64,000 nucleotides of DNA from Gammaproteobacteria bacterium RIFCSPHIGHO2_12_FULL_35_23. GTDB lineage: Bacteria > Pseudomonadota > Gammaproteobacteria > UBA12402. Below the pieces are notes generated by a model. That model had not been told where the DNA came from. It saw only the letters and a program-made list of their open reading frames with translations, and searched no databases. The stretch lies in contig MGXT01000020.1 of NCBI GenBank assembly GCA_001801465.1, positions 62,001 through 126,000 on the forward strand, read 5' to 3'. A program made the position numbers and the translations under genes. This document shows, one piece after another, positions 47,894 to 58,029 of this stretch (position 1 is its first letter; each line of letters opens with the position of its first letter).

Positions 47894-49720
47894 ATGGAAG
47901 CTATAAAAATTAAACTGTTACCTACTAATTTAGCTAATCAAATTGCAGCCGGGGAAGTCGTAGAGCGCCCTGCCTCAGTAGTCAAAGAGTTATTAGAAAA
48001 TAGCTTAGATGCAGGGGCAAATAAAATTGAAATTGAAATTGAGCAAGGTGGTATTAAATTAATACGTATTAAAGATAATGGTTGTGGTATTCATCAAGAA
48101 GATTTGGTGTTGGCACTAAGCAGACATGCTACTAGTAAAATTGCTTGTTTAGAAGATTTAGAAGGGATAGCGACTTTAGGATTCAGAGGAGAGGCCTTAG
48201 CTAGCATTAGTTCGGTTGCAAGAGTTACTTTAAATTCGGCTATTACAGAAAACCAAGGAGGATGGTCGGTCAGTATTGAAGGCGATAACAAACCACAAGT
48301 TTCACCCATTGCTCATCCTCAAGGAACTACTATAGAGATTCGAGATCTTTTTTTTAACACACCTGCACGAAGAAAATTTTTACGTGCAGAAAATACTGAA
48401 TTTAATCATATTGAAGAAACTTTTAAACGAATCGCGATGAGTCATTTTGAGGTTGGATTTACCTTACGCCATAATCAACGGTTAATTTATAATTTTAAGT
48501 CAGCCCTAACTGATTTAGATAAAGAGTTACGGGTAGCAACACTCTGTGGGCAACCTTTTATTGAACAGGCTGTATGCATTAAATCAGAAGCCGCAGGTAT
48601 TCAGCTATCAGGTTGGATATCCTTACCAACTTTTTCCAGAAGTCAGGCTGATTTACAATATTTGTACGTAAATAATCGAATTATTAAAGATAAAATGCTC
48701 AATCATGCCATTCGTCGTGCTTACCAAGATGTTTTATACAATGGACGTTATCCTGCTTATATTTTATATTTACAAATTGACCCTAAGACCGTTGATGTAA
48801 ACGTTCACCCTACTAAACATGAGGTTAGATTTCGAGAACAAAGACTAATTTATGATTTTATTTATAAAAGCTTACACGATGCAATTGCGCAAACTAAACC
48901 AAAAGAGTTTGTAGAAACCTTAACTACTCAGCAAGTTACATCATCAAAGCCAGCAACTCCTTATTTTAATTCTTATTCCAAGCAGTCTGCTATGCCATTA
49001 CATCTAGAAGAAAAAATGGCAGTCTATCAAGCTTTGCATCCTAAGGTTGCAGAAAGCTTTTCTTATGAAGTGCTAGCTTTAGCGGAACCAGTTACTACTG
49101 TTCAACCGCAAGAATTTAGTGAAGATAAAGTAGAGATACCAATCTTAGGTTATGCTTTAGCTCAATTACAAGGCATTTATATTCTATCTCAAAATAAAAA
49201 TGGTTTAGTGATTATTGATATGCATGCTGCTCATGAACGTATTACCTATGAAAAAATGAAAAAAGAGTTGGCTGAAAATCGTTTAATTGTTCAACCTTTG
49301 TTAATGCCAGTTACATTACAGGTAAGTAGTCTTGAAGCAGATAAAGTAGAAGAAAACCTATTACAACTAGCGGAGCTAGGTATTGAAATAGAAAGAATTG
49401 CACCAGAAACTTTAGTCATTAGGCAAGTGCCTAGTTTATTAGTGGATAGTAATATTGAACAATTGGTTAGAGATGTGATAGCCGATTTTATAGAATTTAA
49501 TGCGAGCACACGAATCAAAGAACATATCAATGAGCTCTTGGCAACAATGGCTTGTCATGGAGCGGTGCGAGCAAATCGTAAACTTTCCACCGCCGAAATG
49601 AACGCCTTATTGCGCGAAATGGAGCAGACTCCTCGAAGTAATCAATGTAATCATGGTCGACCAACTTGGGTTGAGTTGACAATAGATGAATTAGATAAAC
49701 TATTTCTTCGCGGTCGTTAA
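47894..49720 (+). CDS. mutL: DNA mismatch repair protein MutL
   Basis: A 608-residue protein. The N-terminal GHKL ATPase has EVVERPASVVKELLENSLDAGA, IRIKDNGCGI, RHATSKI and TLGFRGEALASIS. The C-terminal dimerisation domain carries the endonuclease-type motifs DMHAAHERITYE (DQHAxxExxxxE with Met for Gln), MACHGAVRANRKL and CNHGRPT, so this MutL may nick DNA itself instead of relying on MutH. miaA starts 1 bp after the stop, the classical pair. Confidence 0.97.
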   Translation: MEAIKIKLLPTNLANQIAAGEVVERPASVVKELLENSLDAGANKIEIEIEQGGIKLIRIKDNGCGIHQEDLVLALSRHATSKIACLEDLEGIATLGFRGEALASISSVARVTLNSAITENQGGWSVSIEGDNKPQVSPIAHPQGTTIEIRDLFFNTPARRKFLRAENTEFNHIEETFKRIAMSHFEVGFTLRHNQRLIYNFKSALTDLDKELRVATLCGQPFIEQAVCIKSEAAGIQLSGWISLPTFSRSQADLQYLYVNNRIIKDKMLNHAIRRAYQDVLYNGRYPAYILYLQIDPKTVDVNVHPTKHEVRFREQRLIYDFIYKSLHDAIAQTKPKEFVETLTTQQVTSSKPATPYFNSYSKQSAMPLHLEEKMAVYQALHPKVAESFSYEVLALAEPVTTVQPQEFSEDKVEIPILGYALAQLQGIYILSQNKNGLVIIDMHAAHERITYEKMKKELAENRLIVQPLLMPVTLQVSSLEADKVEENLLQLAELGIEIERIAPETLVIRQVPSLLVDSNIEQLVRDVIADFIEFNASTRIKEHINELLATMACHGAVRANRKLSTAEMNALLREMEQTPRSNQCNHGRPTWVELTIDELDKLFLRGR

Positions 49721-49721
49721 A

Positions 49722-50663
49722 ATGGAGCCGGCTAAACCCTTAGTAGTTTGTTTAATGGGCCCTACTGCAGCTGGAAAAACAGAGCTTGCACTTGAAATTA
49801 TTAGTAGTTTACCCGAGTTCGCTATTATTAGCGTAGATTCAGCCATGGTCTATCGCGAGCTTAATATAGGAGCTGCTAAACCTAGTCTAGCAGAGCTTCG
49901 CAAAGCCCCTCACCAATTAATTAATACTCGAAGTATTAGAGAGCCTTATTCAGCTGCAGAGTTTGTTAAGGATGCTAAGCAGGCAATTAATGAAGTTATT
50001 CAGCGCCATCAAATTCCGTTATTGGTAGGGGGAACGATGTTGTACTTTCGTGCTTTACAACAAGGATTGGCAGAGTTGCCGATGGCTGATATGACAATAC
50101 GAAAGAAAATTGCAATGGAGGCTCAACAAAAAGGGTGGCAGGCACTTCATCAGCAGCTTGCTGCAGTTGATCCAGAGGCTGCCAAGCGAATCCACCCCAA
50201 TGATCCACAACGGTTGCAACGTGCTTTAGAAGTTTACTACGTGACCCATAAACCTTTAACTACCCATTTTGAGCAATCAGTGATAAACCAAACAACTTAT
50301 CAGTTTATTAACCTTGGTTTACTACCTGAAGATAGAGCGTGGTTGCATAACAAAATAGCTTTGCGTTTTAAAGCTATGCTTGCTCAAGGTTTAATTCAAG
50401 AGGTAGAAGCTTTATTTAAGCAAAATTTAGACAGCCACTTGCCGGCTCTACGAACGGTAGGTTATAGACAGATTTGGCAGTATTTAGCAGGCCAATATGA
50501 TCAAACAATGATGATAGAAAAAGCTATTGCAGCAACCAGGCAGCTTGCGAAAAGACAACTAACTTGGTTACGGAGTTGGCCAGAATTAAAACAATTCTAT
50601 TGTGAAGATCCAGCACTTGCTAAAAAAGTGATTGAGTATTTATCTAAGCACATCCGTCATTGA
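49722..50663 (+). CDS. miaA: tRNA dimethylallyltransferase MiaA
   Basis: A 313-residue protein: P-loop MGPTAAGKTELAL, DSAMVYRELNIGAAKP, the PLLVGGTMLYFRALQQGLAELP motif, and RRTVGYRQIWQYL-like ALRTVGYRQIWQYL followed by ATRQLAKRQLTWLR. It adds dimethylallyl to A37 of UNN-decoding tRNAs. It is coupled to mutL. hfq, which follows miaA in many gammaproteobacteria, is absent here; an unrelated hypothetical gene follows. Confidence 0.97.
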   Translation: MEPAKPLVVCLMGPTAAGKTELALEIISSLPEFAIISVDSAMVYRELNIGAAKPSLAELRKAPHQLINTRSIREPYSAAEFVKDAKQAINEVIQRHQIPLLVGGTMLYFRALQQGLAELPMADMTIRKKIAMEAQQKGWQALHQQLAAVDPEAAKRIHPNDPQRLQRALEVYYVTHKPLTTHFEQSVINQTTYQFINLGLLPEDRAWLHNKIALRFKAMLAQGLIQEVEALFKQNLDSHLPALRTVGYRQIWQYLAGQYDQTMMIEKAIAATRQLAKRQLTWLRSWPELKQFYCEDPALAKKVIEYLSKHIRH

Positions 50664-50811
50664 TGTTTATTTGTTCTAAATTATTAGTAAATACAGAAAA
50701 AACCGACCTCATATTAAGATAAAGCTTACAGGTTATTATTTGTACCTTATTAAAAGTAAACTAGACTCTCGCTCCCACTCTGTTTTTTTTGATCATGGAA
50801 GGATAACAGTA

Positions 50812-51354
50812 ATGAATAGAGTTAGCGTATGGATTAATTTTTTTCTGAATCGATGGAAACATCACCTTGCTTATTTTTTAATTAACTTTAAACATTTACC
50901 AGTTAATATAGTCAGGGTTTATCGTGATGAACGATCCTGTCAAAATATTATTATACTTCAGCTTATTGGCACAAGATTTACTCTGTGTATGCCTTTACAA
51001 ATGATAGCTGGTCGTATCTTAGCTTTAACACAATTACATCCTTTAGAAACAATGTTGATACAATTGTTAGCAAAAGAAGAACTGCATAATAATGGTTATC
51101 ATGGAATAGATTTAGAACACATTGAATTACAGCTTTCTTGTTTTGCTTGTATAGAAAAGCAATTTTTTTGTAAACGAACCAAAAAAGTTATGGTAGTTAT
51201 TTGTCCTCCTTGGCAGGATCAACAACTTTGTTTACCAATTAGTACTTTAATCAACGAAGTTAGATTATTAGCGGTTTTAAAATCATTAAGTTGGGCTCCA
51301 GAGTCGCCAGTTATTTTTAATTGGTCTCGAAAGCCAATCATGCTTATTAACTAA
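50812..51354 (+). CDS. Unrecognised 180-residue protein
   Basis: No family recognised. The frame is open from 50740, but the ATG at 50812 is chosen because GGAAGGAT precedes it. The protein begins MNRVSVWINFFLNRWKHHLA and is hydrophobic with several Cys and His (for example CFACIEKQFFCKRTKK); there is no signal peptide. It sits between miaA and glnE. Its composition is ordinary for the genome, so it looks like a lineage-restricted gene. Confidence 0.6.
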   Translation: MNRVSVWINFFLNRWKHHLAYFLINFKHLPVNIVRVYRDERSCQNIIILQLIGTRFTLCMPLQMIAGRILALTQLHPLETMLIQLLAKEELHNNGYHGIDLEHIELQLSCFACIEKQFFCKRTKKVMVVICPPWQDQQLCLPISTLINEVRLLAVLKSLSWAPESPVIFNWSRKPIMLIN

Positions 51355-51432
51355 TAAGTATGATCAGAGTCTTTTTAATCTTTCTAACAATCTGTTAAAC
51401 TCTTGGCTTAACTAATTGATTGAACAAAGCCA

Positions 51433-54237
51433 GTGACTACAGAAATCAGTAACAAATTTTCAAACTTTTTAATTGAACGAAAAGCAATTATAACTAATTT
51501 TTTAAAGACTTTACCGACTAAAATTTCTGTTATACCGAATTTACAAGATCATTTTATTAAACTAGTTGTGGCGAGTGACTATATTCTAGAGCAAGTTCAT
51601 ACGCATTCTGAGATAATTGTAGAGTTGCTGCTTTCTGACGATTTTTTTAAAAACTATGTTTTAGAAGATTATGTTCAGCGTTTTGATAGCTATTGTCAGC
51701 AGGTAACAACTTATTTCGAACTAGAGGCCGGGTTACGCCAATTTAGACGACGAGAAATAATCAGGCTTATTTGGCGAGATGTATTAGGGTTTGCCGATAT
51801 CGAAGCAATTATGTATGAAACGTCTTTACTTGCCGAGAGCTGTATAACTGTAGCAGTGAAATATTTACAAAGTTGGTTAGAAGAACGGTTTGGCGAGCCA
51901 GTAAATAGTGCAGGAGACAAACAACTTTTGCAAATTATTACCATGGGTAAGTTAGGTGGTCAAGAACTTAACTTATCTTCAGATATTGATTTAATTCTAT
52001 GTTATCCAGAATCAGGTAACACTATTAGTTCAACTGATTCGATTAGTAATCAGCAGTTCTTTGTTAAATTAGCTCAACAACTTATTCAAATTCTTAATAA
52101 GATAACGAGTGACGGATTTGTATTTCGTGTAGATATGCGCTTAAGACCTTATGGTGAGAGTGGTCCTTTGGTAATTAATTTTGCTTCATTGCGTGATTAT
52201 TTTATGAAATCAGCAAGACAGTGGGAGCGTTATGCATTTGTAAAAGCTAGAATTCTTTATGGAGATAAGGCTAATAATGAACGTTTAAATAAACTGTGCC
52301 AAGAATTTGTTTATCAAACTTCTGATGATAAAGAAATTATGTTCGTATTAAAAAATATTAAAATACAAATTTGCCAACAGGTGTTGATTCGTTCTATGGG
52401 GGATAACATTAAGTTAGGAGAAGGGGGAATACGAGAAATAGAGTTTATTGTACAAGTATTTCAATTGGTTTATGGAGAAAAGCATATCGAATTACGTAAT
52501 CAAAATTTATTAGCTGTTTTGAACTTATTAAAGGCTAAATTGTTTATTGACCCAGTCGTAGCAGAGCAATTACAACAAGCTTATATTTTCTTGCGCTTGA
52601 TTGAGAATAGATTACAAGCTTTCCACGATAAACAAGAGCATCGTTTGCCCGCAGATTCTCTTTTACAACAGCGTTTAGCTTACATATTAAATTATCAAGA
52701 TTGGAATGCTCTTAATCAGGCATTGCAAGAAACCAGGAAGGTTGTTTCTAAGCAATTTGCAAAAATTATGAATCAATCTTTTGAAGAAATTTCAATTTCT
52801 AAGGCTGAAACCATACGTAATATTAATTACAAGCGTCAAGTAGCTGTTAAAGATTTATTAACCGAGTGGAAAAAAAGTTCTTTAATTGCCAATATCGGTA
52901 ATGAAGATTTGTGGCGGACTTTTTCTGAAAGTTTAACTATGGAAGCTTTAAAACATGAGCACCCCACAGATGTGGCTTCACGTACAATTAAGTTATTAGC
53001 AACATTAATCGAGCAGAGTCCAGAAGTCTTAACGACGTTAGAAACCCATATAGAAAAGCTAGTTCAGGTCAGTGGTTCGAGTGAGTGGTTGGCCACAGAA
53101 TTAACTCAATATCCAAAATTATTAATTGAACTAGTCTCCCTTCATAATATTGATTTGCCTATTGATTTAAAAGAAATGCAATTATTGTTAAAGAAAAAGG
53201 TATTGAAATTTGAACAGAGCCAAGGGGTGGAAAAATTTTTAGCGTTGCTTAACCAGTTTAAATATGAATACACCATGCGAATTGCGGTTGCTGATGTGTT
53301 AGAACAAATTAAAGTAATGCGGGTAAGTGATCTTTTAACAGATTTAGCAATTGCCATTGTCCGTGAAATATTGCAATGGGTATGGCATGAAGCGATAATT
53401 GTGTATGGTTTACCGCAAACAACGGGGGGTAAACTATGCGAACTAAATTTCATCGTTGTGGCTTATGGTAAGTTAGGCGGTATTGAATTGAGCTATAGCT
53501 CAGACTTAGATTTAGTTTTTTTGCATAATGCTGATGAAAATGCTTTAACCAATGGCGCTACTTCGATCACTGGTGCACAGTTTTATCAGCGTTTAGGCAA
53601 ACGCTTTGTTGAGTTATTAAGTAGCGCTACTCCCACAGGCAAACTTTATACTGTTGATACTCAATTAAAGCCAATGGGTAAGGCCGGAATGCTGGTTAAT
53701 AATTTCTCAACTTATGCTAATTATCAACAAAGTAGTGCTTGGACTTGGGAACATCAAGCTTTGGTCAGAGCAAGAGTGATAGCTGGAGACGAGCACTTAG
53801 CGGAAGAATTTGCACAATTGAGGCGTTCAGTTTTAATGCAACATCGGGATATTAAAGAGCTACGTACAGAAGTTATAGCTATGCGTGAGCGGATGCGAGC
53901 AGAAAAAAAGCATGATGATGAAAATTTCCACCTCAAAGAAGACTTAGGTGGAATAACAGATATAGAGTTTTTAGCACAATACGTAGTTTTGGCTTGGGCA
54001 CAACAACAACCCCTCTTATTAATGTTTCCTGACAATATTCGGATTTTCGAAACTTGTGAAAGCGCAGGGTTATTGTCACGCCGAACGGTTGACTTACTTT
54101 GTGATGCCTACAGGACGTTTCGAACCGCCAGTCACCGGCTAACTTTAGCCGGAAAACAAGGTATTGTTTCTAAAAATAAATTTTTAGAATTACGTCAAGA
54201 AATCCATCGAATTGGGCAATTTTTACTGCAGGGATAA
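51433..54237 (+). CDS. glnE: Glutamine synthetase adenylyltransferase/deadenylylase GlnE
   Basis: A 934-residue protein with two nucleotidyltransferase domains: the N-terminal one has GKLGGQELNLSSDIDLILCYPE and VDMRLRPYGESGPLV, the C-terminal one AYGKLGGIELSYSSDLDLVFLH and VDTQLKPMGKAGMLV. The first removes and the second adds AMP on glutamine synthetase under PII control. A GTG start at 51433 is used. A hairpin terminator follows at 54256. Confidence 0.96.
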   Translation: MTTEISNKFSNFLIERKAIITNFLKTLPTKISVIPNLQDHFIKLVVASDYILEQVHTHSEIIVELLLSDDFFKNYVLEDYVQRFDSYCQQVTTYFELEAGLRQFRRREIIRLIWRDVLGFADIEAIMYETSLLAESCITVAVKYLQSWLEERFGEPVNSAGDKQLLQIITMGKLGGQELNLSSDIDLILCYPESGNTISSTDSISNQQFFVKLAQQLIQILNKITSDGFVFRVDMRLRPYGESGPLVINFASLRDYFMKSARQWERYAFVKARILYGDKANNERLNKLCQEFVYQTSDDKEIMFVLKNIKIQICQQVLIRSMGDNIKLGEGGIREIEFIVQVFQLVYGEKHIELRNQNLLAVLNLLKAKLFIDPVVAEQLQQAYIFLRLIENRLQAFHDKQEHRLPADSLLQQRLAYILNYQDWNALNQALQETRKVVSKQFAKIMNQSFEEISISKAETIRNINYKRQVAVKDLLTEWKKSSLIANIGNEDLWRTFSESLTMEALKHEHPTDVASRTIKLLATLIEQSPEVLTTLETHIEKLVQVSGSSEWLATELTQYPKLLIELVSLHNIDLPIDLKEMQLLLKKKVLKFEQSQGVEKFLALLNQFKYEYTMRIAVADVLEQIKVMRVSDLLTDLAIAIVREILQWVWHEAIIVYGLPQTTGGKLCELNFIVVAYGKLGGIELSYSSDLDLVFLHNADENALTNGATSITGAQFYQRLGKRFVELLSSATPTGKLYTVDTQLKPMGKAGMLVNNFSTYANYQQSSAWTWEHQALVRARVIAGDEHLAEEFAQLRRSVLMQHRDIKELRTEVIAMRERMRAEKKHDDENFHLKEDLGGITDIEFLAQYVVLAWAQQQPLLLMFPDNIRIFETCESAGLLSRRTVDLLCDAYRTFRTASHRLTLAGKQGIVSKNKFLELRQEIHRIGQFLLQG

Positions 54238-54255
54238 TCGTTCATATTGTGTTCT

Positions 54256-54290
54256 CCACTAAAAAAAATCACAATATCTAGTGGTTTTTT
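54256..54290 (+). terminator. Rho-independent terminator after glnE
   Basis: CCACTA at 54256-54261 pairs with TAGTGG at 54279-54284, followed by six T (54285-54290), 19 bp after the glnE stop. The stem is only 6 bp with a 17-nt loop, so strength is moderate. Confidence 0.55.
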
Positions 54291-54424
54291 AGAAAGTTCT
54301 GTCTATAATAAATTTCATAGGGAAAGCATGCTTTAGTGATCAAAAATACTTCAAAACCATTGTTTTTGTAATGGCTTTTGTTTGCGGGTCGACTGCTAAA
54401 GTCGTACCAAGGGAAAGTGATAAT

Positions 54425-56710
54425 ATGATGGAAGTAACAATGAGTTTAATTAAAACTGTACAAAAACGTAATGGCACAATTGTTCCTTTTGAATTAGACC
54501 GCATTATTAGTGCGATCCATAAAGCTATGATTGTTAGCGATGAGGGTTCTCGCAAAGATGCTGAAAGAATAGCCAATAATGTTTTAAAAAAATTAGAAGA
54601 AATAGCTGAACGACATAAAACCTTTTTACCCACTGTAGAAGGCATTCAAGATGAAGTAGAAACTGAGTTAATGCGAGCTCGTTTTACTACTACCGCAAAA
54701 AAATACATCCTTTATCGGAACGAGCAAGCTAGATTGCGCAAAACTATACCAGAAATACCAGATAGGGTTCGTCAATTAGCTGTAGCCAGTAAAAAATATT
54801 TCCATAATGATCTTAGCTATTTTGTTTACTTGCGCAGTTATGCCCGCTGGATAGAGTCTGAAAGACGTCGAGAAACTTGGATAGAAACAGTTGATCGCTA
54901 TATTGGTTTTATGCGTGAAAATCTTGGTAAAAAACTTACTGATGAGGAATATGAAGAAGTAAGACAAGCTATTTTGCATCAAGAAGTAATGCCTTCTATG
55001 CGTTTATTTCAGTTTGCAGGTAATGCTGCTAGAGTGACTAATGTTTGCGCTTATAATTGCTCCTATATTGCACCCGTTGCGTTACGAGATTTTGCCGAAG
55101 TCATGTATATCTCTATGTGTGGCACAGGTGTAGGGTTTTCAGTAGAGAGCAAAAATATCCAAGCCTTGCCGCAAATACATATTCAAACAAGCGAAGTGCT
55201 TCCCACTTATACTATTGAAGATAGTAAAGAAGGTTGGTGTGATGCTTTTTTATTTGCTTTAGAAACTTGGTTTTCAGGTAAAGACGTTAGTTTTGATTAT
55301 TCTAAAGTTCGACCCGCAGGGGCTCGTTTAAAAACTTTTGGTGGTAAAAGTTCAGGTCCAACGCCATTAAGAGCTTTGTTAGATTTTTCTCGTGAAAAAA
55401 TTTTAAATCGACAAGGTAGAAGATTAACCAATATAGATGCTCACGATATTTTGTGTAAGATAGGGGAAATTGTTGTTTCGGGTGGTGTGAGACGTAGCGC
55501 TATGATTTCACTATCAGATCTTGATGATGTGGCCATGCGCGATGCTAAAAAAGGGCAGTTTTATTATACTCATCCGCAAAGAAGTATTGCTAATAATTCT
55601 GCAGTTTATGAGGCCAAACCTACTAATGTAGAATTTTTACAAGAATGGGTTTCTTTAATTGAGAGTGGCTCAGGTGAACGGGGTATTTTTAACCGCGGTA
55701 ATATTGCGCATAATATTCCAAAGCGACGAGCAGAAATTTGGCATAAAGATGGCAATATGGTTGGTGATAGAGTAGTGGGGTTTATTGGTACTAATCCTTG
55801 TGCCGAAATTATTTTACAATCTAAACAATTTTGTAATTTATCAGAAATTATTTGTCGTGCTGAAGATGATGAGGCAGCCTTATTACATAAAGCAAAAATT
55901 GCTACGCTTATAGGCACTTATCAATCTACCCTAACTAATTTTAATTATTTATCAAAGGAATGGCGTGAAAACTGTGAGCGTGAACGTTTGTTGGGAGTAT
56001 CGATTACAGGACAATGGGATTCTAAGGCTGCTCGTCAACCAGAAATATTGCATAAACTAAAAGAAGAATGCATAAAAATAAATGAAACCTATGCAAAAAG
56101 GTTTAACATTAATCCCTCAACCTGTATTACTTGTGTTAAGCCTTCAGGTACTGTTTCACAGACAGTTGACTGTGCTTCGGGTATGCACCCAAGACATGCA
56201 CCTTATTATATTAGACGAATTCGTATTTCAGCAACGGATTCATTATTTAAAATGTTGCGTGATCAAAATGTTCCTTATCATCCAGAAGTGGGACAAACTG
56301 AAAGTAATGCAACGACTTTTGTTATAGAGTTTCCTGTTAAGGCACCAGAAGGTTCGGTTTATAAAAATGATTTAACGGCTTTGGATCAGCTTGAGCATTG
56401 GAAAGTGGTAAAAACATATTTTACTGAACATAATCCTTCAGTAACCGTTTCAGTTGGCGAGGATGAGTGGATTGGTGTCGCCAATTGGGTATACCAAAAT
56501 TGGGATATTATCGGCGGGCTGTCATTTTTACCACGCTCCAATCATATTTACCAATTAGCGCCTTATGAGGAAATAGATCAAAAACGCTATGAAGAAATGT
56601 TAGAATATTTCAAAAAAGTAGACTATTCACAATTATTAACTTATGAACGTACTGATGAAACTGAAGTAAAACGTGAGTTGGCCTGTGTTGGTGGAGCTTG
56701 CGAGCTATAG
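54425..56710 (+). CDS. nrdJ: Class II (adenosylcobalamin-dependent) ribonucleotide reductase
   Basis: About 761 residues. An N-terminal ATP-cone-like domain (KTVQKRNGTIVPFELDRII) precedes the catalytic barrel with VTNVCAYNCSYIAP, CGTGVGFSVE, GERGIFNRGNI, the active-site TNPCAEIIL (Cys and Glu) and CITCVKPSGTVSQTVDCASG. The C-terminus ELACVGGACEL carries the CxxxxC redox pair of the monomeric class II RTPR type. It makes deoxynucleotides with B12 rather than a separate NrdB subunit. ATG 54425 is chosen among nearby ATGs (also 54371 and 54440). A strong terminator follows. Confidence 0.88.
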   Translation: MMEVTMSLIKTVQKRNGTIVPFELDRIISAIHKAMIVSDEGSRKDAERIANNVLKKLEEIAERHKTFLPTVEGIQDEVETELMRARFTTTAKKYILYRNEQARLRKTIPEIPDRVRQLAVASKKYFHNDLSYFVYLRSYARWIESERRRETWIETVDRYIGFMRENLGKKLTDEEYEEVRQAILHQEVMPSMRLFQFAGNAARVTNVCAYNCSYIAPVALRDFAEVMYISMCGTGVGFSVESKNIQALPQIHIQTSEVLPTYTIEDSKEGWCDAFLFALETWFSGKDVSFDYSKVRPAGARLKTFGGKSSGPTPLRALLDFSREKILNRQGRRLTNIDAHDILCKIGEIVVSGGVRRSAMISLSDLDDVAMRDAKKGQFYYTHPQRSIANNSAVYEAKPTNVEFLQEWVSLIESGSGERGIFNRGNIAHNIPKRRAEIWHKDGNMVGDRVVGFIGTNPCAEIILQSKQFCNLSEIICRAEDDEAALLHKAKIATLIGTYQSTLTNFNYLSKEWRENCERERLLGVSITGQWDSKAARQPEILHKLKEECIKINETYAKRFNINPSTCITCVKPSGTVSQTVDCASGMHPRHAPYYIRRIRISATDSLFKMLRDQNVPYHPEVGQTESNATTFVIEFPVKAPEGSVYKNDLTALDQLEHWKVVKTYFTEHNPSVTVSVGEDEWIGVANWVYQNWDIIGGLSFLPRSNHIYQLAPYEEIDQKRYEEMLEYFKKVDYSQLLTYERTDETEVKRELACVGGACEL

Positions 56711-56740
56711 AATTTAGGTTGTCACCCGACAAGCGCTAAT

Positions 56741-56767
56741 AACGGGCTCTTGGTAGAGCCCGTTTTT
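56741..56767 (+). terminator. Strong rho-independent terminator after nrdJ
   Basis: AACGGGCTC (56741-56749) and GAGCCCGTT (56756-56764) form a 9-bp GC-rich stem with a 6-nt loop, followed by TTT and further T-rich DNA. It lies 31 bp after the nrdJ stop and 16 bp from the convergent serA stop. Confidence 0.85.
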
Positions 56768-56782
56768 CTACCTGGCTAAGAT

Positions 56783-57964
56783 TTATTGGTTAGCTTCAAT
56801 TACCCAAACTGAAATAATTCCAGCAATAGCTTGAATAGAGCTAATTACTTCCGAGCTAACCGGTTTTTCTACGTCAATTAAAGTGTAAGCCATATTTTCT
56901 TTAGATTTATTCATCATGTCTATAATGTTGTAATCAAATTGAGCTAATTTAGTTGAAACTTGCCCTAGCATGTTGGGAATGTTAGCATTAACAATACAAA
57001 TTCGATGAGCGCTGCCTCTGGGTAAAACAACTTCCGGGAAATTAATTGAGTTAATAATATTGCCGGATTCAATAAATTCTTTGGCATGGCGAATGACCAT
57101 GCGAGCACAGTTTTCTTCAGCTTCTTTTGTTGAAGCACCTAAATGAGGTAAGGCAATAACGGAGTTAAGTGTTTGTAATGATTCAGCAGGAAAATCACAA
57201 ACATAGGCAGAAACTTTCTCTTCCCGCAAAGCTGCAATTAAAGCAGATTCTTCAATAATATCAGCTCTGGCAAAATTTAATAGAATTACCCCTGCCTTCA
57301 TTGTTGCTAAACGCTTGCTATTAATAAGATGTTTGGTTTTTTCAGTTAAAGGTACATGACAAGAAATATAATCTGTTTGTGCTAATAAAGACTCTAGAGT
57401 TTTAGCTTGTTCTACTCCTGCTGAAAGCTCCCAGGCTCGCTGGACACTAATTTCTGGATCATAACCAATTACGCGCATACCTAAGGATAATGCAGCATTG
57501 GCAACCTTAACTCCTATAGCGCCTAAACCAATTACTCCTAGTGTTTTTCCAGAAATTTCATGACCCACAAAAGCTTTCTTTTGTTTTTCAACGGCTTGTT
57601 CTAATTCTGATTGAGGGAGAGATAAGTTTTTTGTAAATTGCCAAGCCGAGCATAGTCGTCTTGCTGCAAGTAGCATTCCAGCTAGTACTAATTCTTTAAC
57701 CGCATTAGCATTAGCACCAGGAGTATTTAAAACAGGAATACCACGTTGAGTTAATTCAGCCACAGGAATGTTATCAACACCTATTCCTGCTCTGCCGACA
57801 ACTTTTAAACTTTTAGGTAATTTTATATTGTATAACAAAGCAGAGCGGACTAATAACATTTCACAGTCAGGTGTTATCTCTCCTAAACTAATTGAGTAAT
57901 GATTGGTATCTAGTTGTTGCAATCCTAGGGGTGAAAATTGATTTAATATACTGACCTTGTGCAT
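56783..57964 (-). CDS. serA: D-3-phosphoglycerate dehydrogenase SerA
   Basis: A 393-residue protein: substrate-binding half (VVGRAGIGVDNIPVAELTQRGIPVLNTPGANANAVKE), NAD-binding Rossmann motif GKTLGVIGLGAIGVKVANAA, catalytic His in LPHLGASTKEAEENC, and a C-terminal ACT domain (CIVNANIPNMLGQVSTKLAQ). It starts serine biosynthesis; the ACT domain suggests serine feedback. It is divergent from the HAD phosphatase at 58030, which may be the last step of the same pathway. Confidence 0.95.
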   Translation of the reverse strand: MHKVSILNQFSPLGLQQLDTNHYSISLGEITPDCEMLLVRSALLYNIKLPKSLKVVGRAGIGVDNIPVAELTQRGIPVLNTPGANANAVKELVLAGMLLAARRLCSAWQFTKNLSLPQSELEQAVEKQKKAFVGHEISGKTLGVIGLGAIGVKVANAALSLGMRVIGYDPEISVQRAWELSAGVEQAKTLESLLAQTDYISCHVPLTEKTKHLINSKRLATMKAGVILLNFARADIIEESALIAALREEKVSAYVCDFPAESLQTLNSVIALPHLGASTKEAEENCARMVIRHAKEFIESGNIINSINFPEVVLPRGSAHRICIVNANIPNMLGQVSTKLAQFDYNIIDMMNKSKENMAYTLIDVEKPVSSEVISSIQAIAGIISVWVIEANQ

Positions 57965-58029
57965 AGAATCCTCGTCAAAGTAAAGTTTGCCACGTATAAT
58001 ACCTAACTTTTAATAAAAACACTGCAATT

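Noticed and set aside
53142..54035. Long minus-strand frames inside glnE
   Set aside because: They lie wholly within the glnE coding sequence and show no recognisable protein features.
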